64,000 nucleotides of DNA from Streptomyces marianii (GTDB lineage: Bacteria > Actinomycetota > Actinomycetes > Streptomycetales > Streptomycetaceae). The number at the start of each line of letters is the position of its first letter. The stretch's first letter is position 1. A program made the translations under genes and the position numbers. Of the stretch, positions 1-9,852 are shown one piece after another. The stretch spans positions 124,001-188,000 of the forward strand of contig NZ_VAWE01000001.1 of assembly GCF_005795905.1 (NCBI RefSeq), in the 5' to 3' direction. Below the pieces are notes generated by a model, which was given only the letters and a program-made list of their open reading frames with translations, had not been told where the DNA came from and made no database searches.

Positions 1-779
1 CCAGCATCGAAGCCGCCGACTGCGCGGTACCCGCGCACCCCCCTATGGGTCATCTGGTGCGAGAACTCTCCCGTGCCCTGGCCGATGCCGATCCCAAGAT
101 CCGGGACGGGGCCCCGCACACGGTGCTGGCGACCTGGATAGCCCGGGGGGTCATCGACGAGTCCCGGCGGCTGGCGCTCGGTGACGAGATGGCTGCCCGC
201 TTCCTCGATCCGGAGATCCAGGCTCGGACCTTCGCCCCGCTGGTCCTCGACATGCTCGTGGAAGGGGGAGACCTCAAGGCCGACTGGGTGGACGCGTTCT
301 CACGTTGGTACCCGGCGGAGACGGAACTGCGCGGCTTTGACGAGAATCTGGGCTGGCTGCACGCTGTCGCGCATGGAGCGGACCTGCTCGGCCGGTTGGG
401 ATGCCACCCGGAGGTGGACCCGGTGCGGATGCTGGAGCTAGCGGCGGCGCGACTGACGGCTCATACCGACTACGTCTTCGAACAGCTGGAGGACGATCGG
501 TTGGCAAGGGCGATCGCCTGTGTTCTCACCCGCTCCGACATGAACGAGAACGACGCGACCGGATGGTTGGAACCGATCGGCCTCCGCTTCGGGGCCGACC
601 GGATCACGACTCCCGTTCCCGCGCACCTCACCAACTGCCTACGCACATTGCGCATGCTCTATGTCTTCGCGGACCGGGGCGTTCGGCCGAGTCCCGAGTC
701 CGCGCCGATCGCCCTTCACCACCGTGATGCGGTCAAGACACAGCTGGCCGCGGCTCTCGACCTGATCGTCAGAAGATGA
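1..779 (+). CDS. DUF2785 domain protein, 5' end outside window
   Basis: The frame is open from the first bases, and the residues before the ATG at 45 (SIEAADCAVPAHPP) read as protein, so the gene probably begins before the window. About 258 codons are visible to the TGA at 777-779. The sequence is mostly helical, with conserved-looking stretches such as GHLVRELSRALAD near the start and LGWLHAVAHGADLLG in the middle, which I recognise from the DUF2785 family of actinobacteria. No biochemical function is established for that family, and there is no signal peptide or membrane segment. If ATG 45 is the true start the product is 244 aa. Confidence 0.72.
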   Translation, partial: SIEAADCAVPAHPPMGHLVRELSRALADADPKIRDGAPHTVLATWIARGVIDESRRLALGDEMAARFLDPEIQARTFAPLVLDMLVEGGDLKADWVDAFSRWYPAETELRGFDENLGWLHAVAHGADLLGRLGCHPEVDPVRMLELAAARLTAHTDYVFEQLEDDRLARAIACVLTRSDMNENDATGWLEPIGLRFGADRITTPVPAHLTNCLRTLRMLYVFADRGVRPSPESAPIALHHRDAVKTQLAAALDLIVRR

Positions 780-861
780 GTGTGGCTCACCGTCGCGGAC
801 GACCATGCAGAGTCGGACACTCCGCGTGCCGCGGCGCCTGGGGGAATCGCACCTCACTCGG

Positions 862-1260
862 TCACTCGGCCACGACGGCGAAGGCCTCGATCTCCATCAG
901 CAACTCCGGTCGCACCAGCGAGACGACCTGAACCGCCGAGACGGCCGGCAGTCGGTCCTCGGGGATATGTGCGGCGCGGGCTTCGCGGATGGCCGGCATG
1001 TAAGCCATGTCCGTGACGAAGCAGGTCAGCTTGACCAGGTCGTCGAAGGTGGCACCTGCGGCGCCGAGGCAGCGCCGCAGGTTCTCGAAGACCTGGCGGG
1101 CCTGGGCCACCGGGTCACCCTCGCCGACGACGTCACCGGCCTCGTCCAAGGCGAGCTGGCCGGAGATCGCCACGAAGTGCCCAGTGCCTCGGACGACATG
1201 GGAGTACTGGGCGGCGGGGGCAACCCCGTCCGGTGCGGGGATCCTGATCAACTCACTCAT
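862..1260 (-). CDS. RidA family (YjgF/YER057c/UK114) protein
   Basis: 132 aa, the usual length of a RidA-fold protein. The chain shows the family pattern: HVVRGTGHFVAISGQLALD near residues 21-40, QARQVFENLRRCLGAAGA in the middle, and a C-terminal RPELLMEIEAFAVV strand. Classical RidA hydrolyses reactive enamine/imine intermediates using an Arg in a C-terminal 'R-x-x-P' context. The Arg in VSLVRPELLMEIEA fits, so imine deaminase activity is plausible, but many subfamilies differ. Cytosolic, probably trimeric. It is convergent with the preceding DUF2785 gene and has no obvious operon partner. Confidence 0.85.
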   Translation of the reverse strand: MSELIRIPAPDGVAPAAQYSHVVRGTGHFVAISGQLALDEAGDVVGEGDPVAQARQVFENLRRCLGAAGATFDDLVKLTCFVTDMAYMPAIREARAAHIPEDRLPAVSAVQVVSLVRPELLMEIEAFAVVAE

Positions 1261-1405
1261 GCGGGCAGCTCTATCACGGTTGCGGCAGGTGCGGTCAAGC
1301 AGAGATCGCCGCGCGGCGGGCGGTGCCGCAGCTCCTCACCCGCCGGGCGGCACCGGGCGAGTGCGAAGTGGCCGAACGCTCACGACCTGGTAAGGCAGCG
1401 GAGGC

Positions 1406-2053
1406 CTAACCCGTGTCGTGCGCGGCGTTGCTCCACGCTACGGGCTCGATCAGTGTGATCGCCCGCTGCGCGGCGCTCAGCGCCAGTGTGTCCGAGGGAT
1501 GGGCGGCGGTCACATCCAGGACGGTGTCGGCCAACTTGACGGCGTGCTCGTCGCCGTGCCGTGCCGCCGCGGCGAAGAGTTCCCGGGCATCGGCTGTCCC
1601 GGTGTCCACCGGCTCGGCCGGACCCTTCGGGCGGCATGCGGCGGCGACTGCTGCGCTCGCGGACCAGGCGGCCCGCAGCGACGCCGACCACAGCTCCCGG
1701 GGCAGCGCCGGCAGTGTCCGCAGCACGGCGTTGGGGGCTGTAGCGGCGTGGACGAGCATGACGGGGTTGCCGTGTGCCTGCGCGGCATAGAAGTGAACGG
1801 TCGCCCGCACCAGTTCGGCCAGTCGCTCGGGCACCGCTGCGTCGGTGAGCCGCTCCCGGGCCCGGGGAAGTTCCTCCAGGCGCGCCGCATAGCCGTCCAG
1901 CCAACGGTGCACCCGAGCGGCCTCCCCGTGCCGTACCAGGGACTCGGCGGCCATCGGGCCGTGGTTGGTCAGCCAGTCGTCGAACTCCGGGCCGGTGGAG
2001 TGCAGTCGCTCCAGGGCCTCCTCCAGAACGCCTTCAACGATCTCCATGCCCAT
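1406..2053 (-). CDS. Questin-oxidase-like (DUF4243) protein, apparently internally deleted
   Basis: About 215 aa from ATG 2053 (MGMEIVEGV; a second ATG lies at 2047). The N-terminus (LERLHSTGPEFDDWLTNHGPM, then HRWLDGYAARLEELP) matches the opening of questin-oxidase-like proteins. The C-terminal two thirds (HGDEHAVKLADTVLDV near residue 180) match the end of that family. Family members are normally about 330-350 aa, and the central block with conserved His residues seems absent between residues ~60 and ~75. This may be an in-frame deletion and the product may be inactive. The same frame stays open upstream to 2494, but those residues look like non-coding translation. The family assignment is from memory. 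Confidence 0.6.
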   Translation of the reverse strand: MGMEIVEGVLEEALERLHSTGPEFDDWLTNHGPMAAESLVRHGEAARVHRWLDGYAARLEELPRARERLTDAAVPERLAELVRATVHFYAAQAHGNPVMLVHAATAPNAVLRTLPALPRELWSASLRAAWSASAAVAAACRPKGPAEPVDTGTADARELFAAAARHGDEHAVKLADTVLDVTAAHPSDTLALSAAQRAITLIEPVAWSNAAHDTG

Positions 2054-2243
2054 GAAGGTAGGCGTCGCTCTCCAGCCGGGCCAGGGACGAAGGTATGAAC
2101 CTGGATCAGCTGTCCGACCTACTACTGCAACCGGTGTTTGCCGTGACGGTTGGGTCGCTTCTGGTGGTGTGTGGCCACGTCGTTTGTAGTGGCTGATACG
2201 GGCTTGCCAGTGGTACTCGCACCCGGTCGTACGCGATTTCCTC

Positions 2244-2264
2244 GGATTGCGGATTGCGGATTGC
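2244..2264. repeat. Three tandem copies of a 7-mer
   Basis: GGATTGC is repeated three times head to tail between the questin-oxidase-like gene and the ArsR-type gene. Function unknown. It may simply be slippage in non-coding DNA. Confidence 0.7.
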
Positions 2265-2501
2265 GGAGCAGGAGCGGGCTGAGGGGCAGAGGAGAGGTCC
2301 GCGACGGGTACTGACGTCTGCGGGGCTCGCCCCGCCGACCGGCGCTGTCGTGTCTGGTGCGGACGTAGGGCTGTTGCAGGGCGGTTGCTGTCCGGCAGCG
2401 AGGCGTGCAGGCTCCGTGGGCCTGTTGCCTCACGACGTGTGTACGGCGGGCGCGGGTATCGGCGAAGTGCCCGGGAGGGACGGGGTGGCAGCACTGCGGG
2501 C

Positions 2502-2543
2502 TATGTTACAGAGAACACTATGCAGAGAAGCCTCTGCAACATA
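2502..2543. promoter_or_regulatory. Nested inverted repeat upstream of the ArsR-type gene (candidate operator)
   Basis: An outer pair TATGTT (2502-2507) and AACATA (2538-2543) encloses a perfect inner repeat, TGCAGAG (2521-2527) and CTCTGCA (2532-2538). The block ends 10 bases before the ATG at 2554. Position and symmetry fit autoregulation by the ArsR-type protein encoded immediately downstream. This is inference from symmetry; no -10/-35 pair was assigned. Confidence 0.5.
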
Positions 2544-2553
2544 CTCTGTCGGC

Positions 2554-3162
2554 ATGAGTGACGGAGTGGAACCTAGGGCGGCGACCCAACACAAGCCCGT
2601 ACGGCGCCTTGACGCCCGCAGCCTGCGAGGCCTGGCGCACCCCTTGCGCATGAGCATTCTGGAGATGCTGACCCTCGACGGCCCGGCCACTGCCACGGGG
2701 CTGTCGGCACGCCTCGGCGAGAACACCGGCACCGTGAGCTGGCACTTGCGGCATCTTGCCCAGCACGGGTTCATCGAAGAGGAGACGGGCCGCGGCACCA
2801 AGCGTGAGCGCTGGTGGCGAGTCGTCGAGGACACGAAGGTCTTGGAGACCGCTGAATTCCACAATGACCCCGACACCAAGGGCGCCCTGTCGGTTTACAT
2901 GCACGAGCTGGTGCAGCAGTACTTCAGCCGGGTCACGAACTACCTGAGCGAGAACTGGGACGGCGACTGGCAGCGTGCCGGCACCATCTCCGACTGGCGG
3001 GACCTGCGGATGACGCCAACACAGCTCAAGTCTTTCAACGACGAGTTGATGGCCGTGATCGCGCGTCACACTCCCGCGCCCGACGCAGAGGCAGCGCCGG
3101 GGGCGCTGCCGATCATCGTGCAGATCCAGTCGTTCCCCCGCAAAGAACGGGGAAACGGATGA
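2554..3162 (+). CDS. ArsR-type winged-helix transcriptional regulator
   Basis: 202 aa. Residues ~22-90 form a winged helix: LRGLAHPLRMSILEML, then a recognition helix in ENTGTVSWHLRHLAQHGFI, then a wing rich in R and W. This is the HTH_20/ArsR-like type that often controls MFS exporters. The C-terminal ~100 residues look like an effector-binding or dimerisation region; no metal-binding Cys cluster is visible, so a metal sensor is unlikely. ATG 2554 is chosen because similarity starts just after it and a strong inverted repeat lies upstream; the frame is open to 2254. The stop overlaps the next start as ATGA, so regulator and exporter are translationally coupled. Confidence 0.85.
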   Translation: MSDGVEPRAATQHKPVRRLDARSLRGLAHPLRMSILEMLTLDGPATATGLSARLGENTGTVSWHLRHLAQHGFIEEETGRGTKRERWWRVVEDTKVLETAEFHNDPDTKGALSVYMHELVQQYFSRVTNYLSENWDGDWQRAGTISDWRDLRMTPTQLKSFNDELMAVIARHTPAPDAEAAPGALPIIVQIQSFPRKERGNG

Positions 3163-4469
3163 GCCACGAGATACGTGTCAGTCTCCTGCGTCGGCATCGG
3201 GACTTTCGTCTGCTGTGGTGTGGAGAGACCACGGGGAAGTTCGGCGCCTCCGTCACCGCCGTGGCGATGCCTCTGATCGCCGTCTCGACCCTGCACGCCA
3301 GCACATGGGAGGTCGGGTTACTGAGCGCCTCGGCCTGGCTGCCGTGGCTGGTCGTCGGTCTCCCGGTCGGAGCGTGGGTAGACCGGGTGCGTCGCAGACC
3401 CGTCATGCTGACCGCTGCCGCGGTGTCTTTCCTGCTGTTCTCCGTGGTTCCGGTCGCGGCGCGGACCGGCCATCTGAACGTTGGCCTGCTGGTGGTCGTC
3501 GCGCTGCTGACGGGCACTGCCGCCGTGTTCTTCCAGACCGCTTACACCGCCTACCTTCCCGGCATTCTGGCGCCCGAAGACCAACCCGAAGGCAACGCGA
3601 AGCTGCACGGCAGTGCGTCCGCCGCCCAGATCGCCGGTCTCGGTTCCGCCGGCCTGATCGGGCAGACGGTAGGCGCGGTCAACGCGATGTTCGCCAACGC
3701 GGCGACCTTTCTACTCTCCCTCTTCTGCGTCGCGAGCATCCGCAAGCGCGAGCCGTACCCAGAAAGGACAGCCGTCCGCTCCACAGCTCTGCTCGACGAA
3801 GTCAATGAAGGCCTACGACTGGTCGCCCGCGATCCCTGGCTCCGCACGATGACGTTGTTCGGGGCGGCCTCCAACCTGGCCCTCATGGGCTATCAGTCGA
3901 TCCAGGTCGTCTTCCTCGTCCATACCGTGGGCCTGGCGCCCGGAGCGGTCGGCGGACTCATCGCAGCCGCCAGCGCGGGAGGTATCGCCGGGGCATTCAT
4001 CGCGCGCCGCGTCGCCGACCGGATCGGGACCGCCCGCGCGACGCTGCTGTTCGAGCTCGGGTTCGCGATCTTCGCGCTGCTCATCCCGGCCGCCTCCGCC
4101 GGAGCCGGGCTTCTTCTCTTCGCCACGGGCGGATTCTGTGTCTCGGCAGGCGTCGTGGCCGGCAACGTCATCAAGGCGAGCTTCCAGCAACGATACTGCC
4201 CGCCGGAGTTCCTCGGGCGTCTCACGGCGAGCACGGCTTTCCTCAACTACGGAACAATCCCGCTGGGCGCTCTGCTCGGCGGATGGCTGGGAACTGTCTT
4301 CGATCTCCGTACAGCCATGTGGATCACGACGGCTGGAGTGCCGCTGGCCGCGTTCATCCTCCTCTTCTCCCCCATCGGGCGCTCCCGTGACTTGCCGATG
4401 GTCCCCCGCCCCAGGAGCGTCCTGGGGCAGACACACCCCCGTCTGGAGCCGTCACCGCGGTCGCGCTGA
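3159..4469 (+). CDS. MFS transporter (probable drug exporter)
   Basis: 436 aa with about 12 predicted membrane segments. The N-terminal FRLLWCGETTGKFG and the cytoplasmic loop VDRVRRRPVM after TM2 are typical of the enterobactin/macrolide exporter-like (MFS_3) branch, which exports small molecules by proton antiport. The start overlaps the ArsR-type stop by four bases, so the regulator probably controls this pump. The leucine codon at 3318-3320 is an in-frame TTA, rare in Streptomyces and read by the bldA tRNA, so translation may be limited to late growth. Substrate unknown. Confidence 0.87.
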   Translation: MSHEIRVSLLRRHRDFRLLWCGETTGKFGASVTAVAMPLIAVSTLHASTWEVGLLSASAWLPWLVVGLPVGAWVDRVRRRPVMLTAAAVSFLLFSVVPVAARTGHLNVGLLVVVALLTGTAAVFFQTAYTAYLPGILAPEDQPEGNAKLHGSASAAQIAGLGSAGLIGQTVGAVNAMFANAATFLLSLFCVASIRKREPYPERTAVRSTALLDEVNEGLRLVARDPWLRTMTLFGAASNLALMGYQSIQVVFLVHTVGLAPGAVGGLIAAASAGGIAGAFIARRVADRIGTARATLLFELGFAIFALLIPAASAGAGLLLFATGGFCVSAGVVAGNVIKASFQQRYCPPEFLGRLTASTAFLNYGTIPLGALLGGWLGTVFDLRTAMWITTAGVPLAAFILLFSPIGRSRDLPMVPRPRSVLGQTHPRLEPSPRSR

Positions 4470-4589
4470 TCCACGATGCTCAACCGCGTGGACCTTCTCG
4501 ACGGAGTTCGAGTGTCGGTAGACGATCGTCTTGCGACACCCCAAATCCCATCGTCTCGCCGCGTTCACCACAGCCCTCGTTGCCGCGCC

Positions 4590-4972
4590 GTCAGATCGAA
4601 GACCCTCCGGGAGCGGCAGGCCTCCGACGATGCTCTGCCGTGGAGATCCGTGAGATCCACACCGAGCACAAGGGCGCCTAAGGAGTCCGGCGCGTTCATG
4701 CCGAGTTGCGCGTTTACGGGCACATGGTCAACCGCAAGCGCGTCGAGCGCCTGATGCGCGCCAACCGGCTCGAAGGCCGCCATCTGCGGCGCCGCAAGCG
4801 CACCACGGTCCCCGACCGGCTCGCACCGCCCGCCCCGGACCTCGTCCAAGGCGACTTCACCGCCGCACGACTGGACGAGAAGTGGTGCGGCGACATCAGA
4901 TACGTGCAGGTCGGTGGCTCGTGGCTGTATCTCGCCTGCGTCATCGACATCTGCTCACGCCGAGTGCTCGAG
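4590..4972 (+). pseudogene. IS3-family transposase OrfB fragment
   Basis: Residues such as RERQASDDAL, IREIHTEHKGA and GVRRVHAELRVYGHMVNRKR, then KWCGDIRYVQVGG and YLACVIDICSRRVL, are the N-terminal part and first catalytic Asp region of an IS3 OrfB. It is dead. One base appears to be missing near 4633, the conserved Tyr codon after EHKGA is TAA (about 4679), and the integrase core stops at about 4972 where unrelated sequence begins. No OrfA or terminal repeat was found. Confidence 0.8.
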
Positions 4973-5261
4973 GGTCCGCGACGGCTCTTCTCAGTGCACG
5001 TACGGTCTCGCGCGAGACGTCCGGGTCCTCCATGCGCCGGTAGGTGTTCAGCAGTTCGCCCATGGACAGCCCGTGCGATGCCTCGGGACCGATGAGCTCG
5101 GGAACGTCCCCACTCTGCCGCTCTGTCGGGCTTTCGTCCGACCGAATGACTACCCTTCGTACTACTTACACCGCGCCCCGCGAGCCGCGGGGTGGAACGT
5201 CCGAGTGCGGACGGTCATGACTCGTCGGGCCGGCGGGCCCGTACAGCGACGGAAGCGAGCC
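4973..5261. other. Non-coding stretch before the conflict island
   Basis: 289 bases between the dead IS3 fragment and the first island gene. On the minus strand, about 4980-5110, a frame reads ELIGPEASHGLSMGELLNTY and then RRMEDPDVSRETVRAL. It could be the broken end of an unidentified gene; I cannot assign it. Any promoter for the island operon should lie here, but none was recognised. Confidence 0.4.
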
Positions 5262-6644
5262 GTGTCCATGGAGTTCCTGGCCGAAAGCGCCGAGTCCGGT
5301 GCCGAGTTACCTCCGCAGGAGGCCCAACCGCTGGCCGAGGTCGGGCTGTACCTGGTGGACGACGTCCGCTCCTGGACGGCGCATCCGACGGGGGCCACGG
5401 TCGGCAACATCGTCTTCCACGGCTGGCAGATGCGGTCCCTGCCGCGTGCCCCGTCCGGGCTGCCGGGCGTCGACGCGTATCTCGTCAAGGCGCGGTACGA
5501 CGTGGATTTCGACCCGGAGGTACCGGGACCGCGCTGGGTGGAGGCGGGCTTCTCGTTCGACGCCAGGGACCTCGTCGTCACCGCGGCCCTGCCTGCCGGC
5601 GTGACCGGGCCCGAGCCAGCACAGACCTACGTACTGACGCGGGACCTGGACTTCGCCCTGCCGGAGGCGAACGGCACGGGGGACGGGGAAGGCGGCGGTG
5701 ATGGCCCGCTCACGCGCGTGCCGCTGCCCGCGCTCACGCCGGACATCACCGTCTTCGGCGTCGGGGGACACACCTGTCGCTGGCGTCATCGCGCGGTGGG
5801 CGGCGGCGAGGTCCGGCTGGGCTCGCACACCGGATGGTTCGTCCTGCTGGTGCCGGCCGACCGCGAGGAGGTGCGCGTCACGGCGAAGGCGGGCTACGCC
5901 CTCACCGAGGAGGCGGCGCTGGGCATGCACCCCCACACCGGCACCGACGGGTTCACCGTACGGCTGCCCGTGCCCGTCCCCGCTCTCCGGGTGGCCGAGC
6001 AGTCGGCGCCGCCCATGGCGCGGGGCTCTGCGCCTTCGTACGGGCAAGGGGCGGGGGTCGTGAGCCGCCTCACCGAGATGCGCATGGGCTTCGGTGTCGA
6101 CGTGGTGGGTTACTCCGACCGGGACGCGTCGGGCAGATCGGCCCTCCAGCGGCGTCTGGACCGACTCATCCGCGAGGTCCTCGGCGACCTCGGGTTCGAC
6201 CTGACGCAGACGAACCACCAGCGCAACGGGGACGGCATGAACATCGTCCTGCCGCTGCGAACCGACGTCACCCGGGCCTTGCCCGGGCTGGTCAACTCGA
6301 CGGCGGCCCTGCTCCGTCAGGACAACGACCGGCACACCGACCGAATGCGCCTGCGGATGGCCTGCGACGCCGGCACGTTCGCGGCGGGGGCCAACGGTTA
6401 CGAGGGGGAGGCGGTCCTCGGCTTCTGCCGCTTGTTGGACAGCCTTCCGTTGCGCGACGCCCTCGCGCCCCATCGGAACGCCGAGCTCGGCGTGCTGGTC
6501 AGCACGTTCCTCTACGAGCAGGTAGTGGCTCCGGGCCATCCTGGGCTGGACCCGGGCGACTTCACCCGGGTGACCGCAGTGGTGAAGCGTTTCCAGGCGG
6601 ACGCCTGGCTGTACACATCTCCGGCTGCCGGGGACACCAGGTGA
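5262..6644 (+). CDS. Two-domain protein with nucleotide-cyclase-like C-terminus
   Basis: About 460 aa. Residues ~20-270 form a beta-rich domain of unknown function (LYLVDDVRSW, YDVDFDPEVPGPRWVEAGF, GSHTGWFVLLVP). Residues ~285-455 resemble a class III nucleotide cyclase core. VDVVGYSDRD and NGDGMNIVLP place two acidic residues where cyclases bind metal; RMRLRMACDAG and VLGFCRLLDS follow in the expected order. Similar domains occur beside TPR-CHAT genes in Streptomyces. Activity is not proven; it could be a sensor rather than an enzyme. GTG 5262 has GGAAG 7 bases upstream (ATG 5268 is the alternative). Codon 16 (5307-5309) is TTA. The stop overlaps the next GTG as GTGA. Confidence 0.72.
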   Translation: MSMEFLAESAESGAELPPQEAQPLAEVGLYLVDDVRSWTAHPTGATVGNIVFHGWQMRSLPRAPSGLPGVDAYLVKARYDVDFDPEVPGPRWVEAGFSFDARDLVVTAALPAGVTGPEPAQTYVLTRDLDFALPEANGTGDGEGGGDGPLTRVPLPALTPDITVFGVGGHTCRWRHRAVGGGEVRLGSHTGWFVLLVPADREEVRVTAKAGYALTEEAALGMHPHTGTDGFTVRLPVPVPALRVAEQSAPPMARGSAPSYGQGAGVVSRLTEMRMGFGVDVVGYSDRDASGRSALQRRLDRLIREVLGDLGFDLTQTNHQRNGDGMNIVLPLRTDVTRALPGLVNSTAALLRQDNDRHTDRMRLRMACDAGTFAAGANGYEGEAVLGFCRLLDSLPLRDALAPHRNAELGVLVSTFLYEQVVAPGHPGLDPGDFTRVTAVVKRFQADAWLYTSPAAGDTR

Positions 6645-9307
6645 CCCGGCCCGCGGCCGACCGCGCGGCCCTCCTCGCGACCGTCCGGGCGTACGCCGAG
6701 ACGCCCGGCGGCGACGGCAGGGACGGCGCTGAGGAGGCCCTGGCGCGCCTGCTGGAGCGAACCGGCGACCTGTTCGACGACGTGGAGGTGGCCGTCGCGG
6801 CCGGACGGTTGCACCTCCGACACGCGGCGGCCCGAGAAGCCGGCGGGGAAAGCGCGGAGGCGGACCTGCGGACGGCCGCCTGGTACTTCCTGCCCTTGGT
6901 CGCCGAGGGCGCGGAGCCGCCTCGGGCCGTCCGCGATCTCTACGAGCGGGCCGCGGTGACCGGTCTGCCCGGCGTCGGCCCCCCTGCCGCCCCCGGTCTC
7001 TCGCCCGGCGCGTGCCACGACGGGATGGTGACCGCGATGGAACGGCACGGACAGGGCCGCCGCGGCGGAACGGCCCTGCGGCCGGCCCTGTTCGTCCTGC
7101 GGCACCTGGCGGCCACCGAGCCGGCCGGCACCGGCCGCCGGGCAGGCTACCTGTCCAACCTCTCTGCCGCTCTGCTCACCCTGGCCCGCTTCGATGACGC
7201 GGCCGGGCTGCTGGACGACGCCGTCGCGGCGGCGCGTGAGGCTCTCCGGCCTGGCGAGACCACGGCGGCCGCGGCGACGGAGCCCGCCGTGGCCACGCAC
7301 CCCGGCACTGACACCGACCCCGGGCCCGATCCCCGGTCCGGCCCCGGAATCGGTCCGGCTCCGGCGGCGCAGGACGGACCGGCCGCCGGACCGGCCGACC
7401 ACGACCTGGCCGACCGCCTGATGAGCCTCGTAGGTGCCCTGCACGCCCGCTACGGCCGGACCGGTGACGTGGAGGACCTGCGCGAGGCCCTGGCAGCGGG
7501 CCGCAGGGCCGTCTCCCTCGATCCCGCACCGTCCGGAAGCCGGGCGCGCAACCGCACGAACCTCGCCCTGGCCCTCCTGTCGCATCACGAGCTCACCGAC
7601 GACGAGGACGCCCTCGTTGAGGCGGCGACCCACGCTCGGCTGGCTGTCTCCCTCGGGCCCGACGGTCCCTCGGCCGCCGTACCCCTCGCCAACCTCTCCG
7701 CCGTACTGGGAACGCTGGGAACGCTCCGCGCGGACGCCGACACCGTACGGGAGTCCGTCGACGCGGCCAGACGGGCCGTGCAGTGCGGCGGTGACGCCCT
7801 CGACGGACCCGAGGAGTTCGGGCTCGCGCTGGCCCAGTCCCTCTTCGACCTGTACCGCGTCACCGGCGACCCATCCGTCCTCGACGAGTGCTCCGAGATC
7901 TGCCGCGCGGCTCTCACCGCAATGCCCGCTCGCCATCCGGAACGGCACCGGTACCTGCTGACGCTCGGCCGGGCCCTGCGCGCTACGGCACGTTCCGCGG
8001 CGGACTGCGGACCCGCGCTGTCCGCCGCGGTCGACGCCCTGCGGGAAGCGGTGGCGGCCACGCCGCCCGGCCACCCGGCCAGAGCCGACACGCTCGGCAA
8101 CCTCGTGCTCGCCCTGCAGGACGTCTACGACCGCACCGGCGACCCCCGGATCCTGGACGAGGCGATCGACACCGGCCGACTCGCCGTACAGGCCGCGGCC
8201 TACGGCGGATCCGCACACCTGAAGATCCAGGGCAATCTCGCCAACTCCCTGCTCGACCGCCACTACCGGACCGGCGCCACCGCCGATCTCGACGAGGCGG
8301 TGGACATCGGCCGTGGCGCGGTGGCCGCGACGCCGCCCGGCCACGCCGACGAAGCCGCCCATCTCACCTCACTGGCCCACCAGTTGTTCGTCCGAGCCCA
8401 AGCAGTGGGGGACGAGTCGGTCCTGGAGGAGAGCATCAGCACGGCGCGCCGGGCCGTCGACGCGGCGCGCCCGGGGAGCACCACCGCGGTCGCCGCGCGG
8501 TCCAACCTGTCCACCGCGTTGGCGACGCTTTTCGAGCGGACCGGGGAACTGGCGGTCCTGGACGAGGCGGTGGCGCTCCGGCGCGAGACGATCCGCGCCA
8601 CGCCGGCCGGCTCACCGACGCTCGCGGGCCTGCTCTCCAGCCTCACCGGGGTGCTCCGCATGCGCTACGACCGCATCGGAGACCGTGCCGCGCTGCGGGA
8701 AGCCGCGGAGTGTGCCCGCCGGTTGATGTCCGCCCTGCTACCGGCGCAGCCGGAATACCCCCTGCGCATGGCAAACGTGGCCGCCACTCTCCACCAGTGG
8801 AGCGACCTCGCCCAGGACGACGACGCGGGCGAGGCGGCCGCGGCCGCGGCCAGGCTCGCGGTGGACTCGGTGCCCGAGACTCACCGGGCGCGGCCCGCCC
8901 TGCTGAGCAACCACTGCGGCATCCTCCTCGGACGCTACCGGCGGACCGGATCCCTCGCCCTGCTCACCGACGCCGCGGCCGCGGCCGACGACGCCGTTCG
9001 CACCGCGCACCGCGACGACCCGGACCGGCCGTTGTACCTGCTGAACCTCGCGATGGCATCGCGGTCGCGGCACGAACGCACCGGCGAGCCGGACGTCCTG
9101 GTCGAGGGCCTCCGTGCGGCCGAGAAAGGGCTTCGCCTCGCTCCGGCCGGGCATCCGCTCCGGCCTCGGCTGCTGTCCCAGGTCAGCCTGGGGCTCCAGG
9201 CCCGCTACCAGCGCGGCAACGAGCTGCGGCACCTGACCGAGGCGGTCGAAGCGGCCCGCGAGGCCGCCGCGGCGTGCCCGTCCGGTCACCCGGACCGGTC
9301 CATGTAC

Positions 9308-9316
9308 CAGTCGAAC
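9308..9316. repeat. Left target-site duplication of the IS256 element
   Basis: CAGTCGAAC directly before the left terminal repeat; the identical 9-mer lies at 11236-11244. A 9-bp duplication is within the known IS256-family range (8-9 bp). The codons CAG TCG AAC fall in frame with both halves of the TPR-CHAT gene. Confidence 0.92.
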
Positions 9317-9354
9317 GAGCAATTGTCAATTCCTGTGGATCACCGTGGGGAGCC

Positions 9355-9852
9355 TCAAGTGGCCCGCAGCCATTGATCGAGAACTGTGAAGTCTTCGTTG
9401 GTGAGGCCGCGGGACGACGCGATGCGGTGGAGGAAGGCCGGAGCGGGGTGGTTGGTGGACACCCAGTCCCGATCGGCGTCGGTGATCTCGTCATCGACCC
9501 AGATGAACGGGCGTCCGCCTGCCCATGCCGCCAGGGTTCGGGTCTTCCAGTGGAGCCCGAACCACTGGTCCTCGCGTTCCTGCGCGTCGGAGGGTTCCGG
9601 CCAGTGCACGACCGGCAGCGGCGGCAGGCCGAGCAGCGGTGCGATGTCGGTGTTCGCCGTCTCCTCCCACGTGGTGGCCCAGACCAACTCGCACGGCAGT
9701 GCCGCGAGGCGCGGTCCGAAGCGCGGGTCGAGCCGCATCAGGTGCGAATCTGTCGTGGTGCTTGACGGCTCGCGCTGCGAGCCGTCACCGAACGGGAGGA
9801 GAGGTCCGTCGACGTCCAGGAACAGCAGCGGGAGTTCCTTGGGCTCACTCAT
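9355..9852 (-). CDS. HAD-superfamily protein carried by the IS256 element
   Basis: 165 aa. Motif I is [14 protein letters not shown] (DxDG, nucleophile Asp near residue 13). [11 protein letters not shown] supplies the motif II Thr region and [16 protein letters not shown] the acidic motif IV near residues 115-130. This resembles the HAD domain found in 'Swiss army knife' RNA-repair proteins (HAD_SAK_2), which suggests a phosphatase, possibly on nucleic-acid ends; that is family inference. The ATG at 9852 overlaps the transposase stop (ATGA), so it is co-translated with the transposase. It lies wholly within the element's terminal repeats. Confidence 0.8.
   Translation of the reverse strand: MSEPKELPLLFLDVDGPLLPFGDGSQREPSSTTTDSHLMRLDPRFGPRLAALPCELVWATTWEETANTDIAPLLGLPPLPVVHWPEPSDAQEREDQWFGLHWKTRTLAAWAGGRPFIWVDDEITDADRDWVSTNHPAPAFLHRIASSRGLTNEDFTVLDQWLRAT

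Noticed and set aside
5262..6644. Calling the first island gene a CATRA-type N-terminal protein
   Set aside because: The visible N-terminal domain does not match what I recall of that domain; only the cyclase-like C-terminus could be supported.
6512..8362. 616-codon minus-strand frame opposite the TPR region
   Set aside because: Low-complexity Gly/Arg/Val translation and no motif; the plus strand encodes TPR units. High GC creates such long antisense frames.
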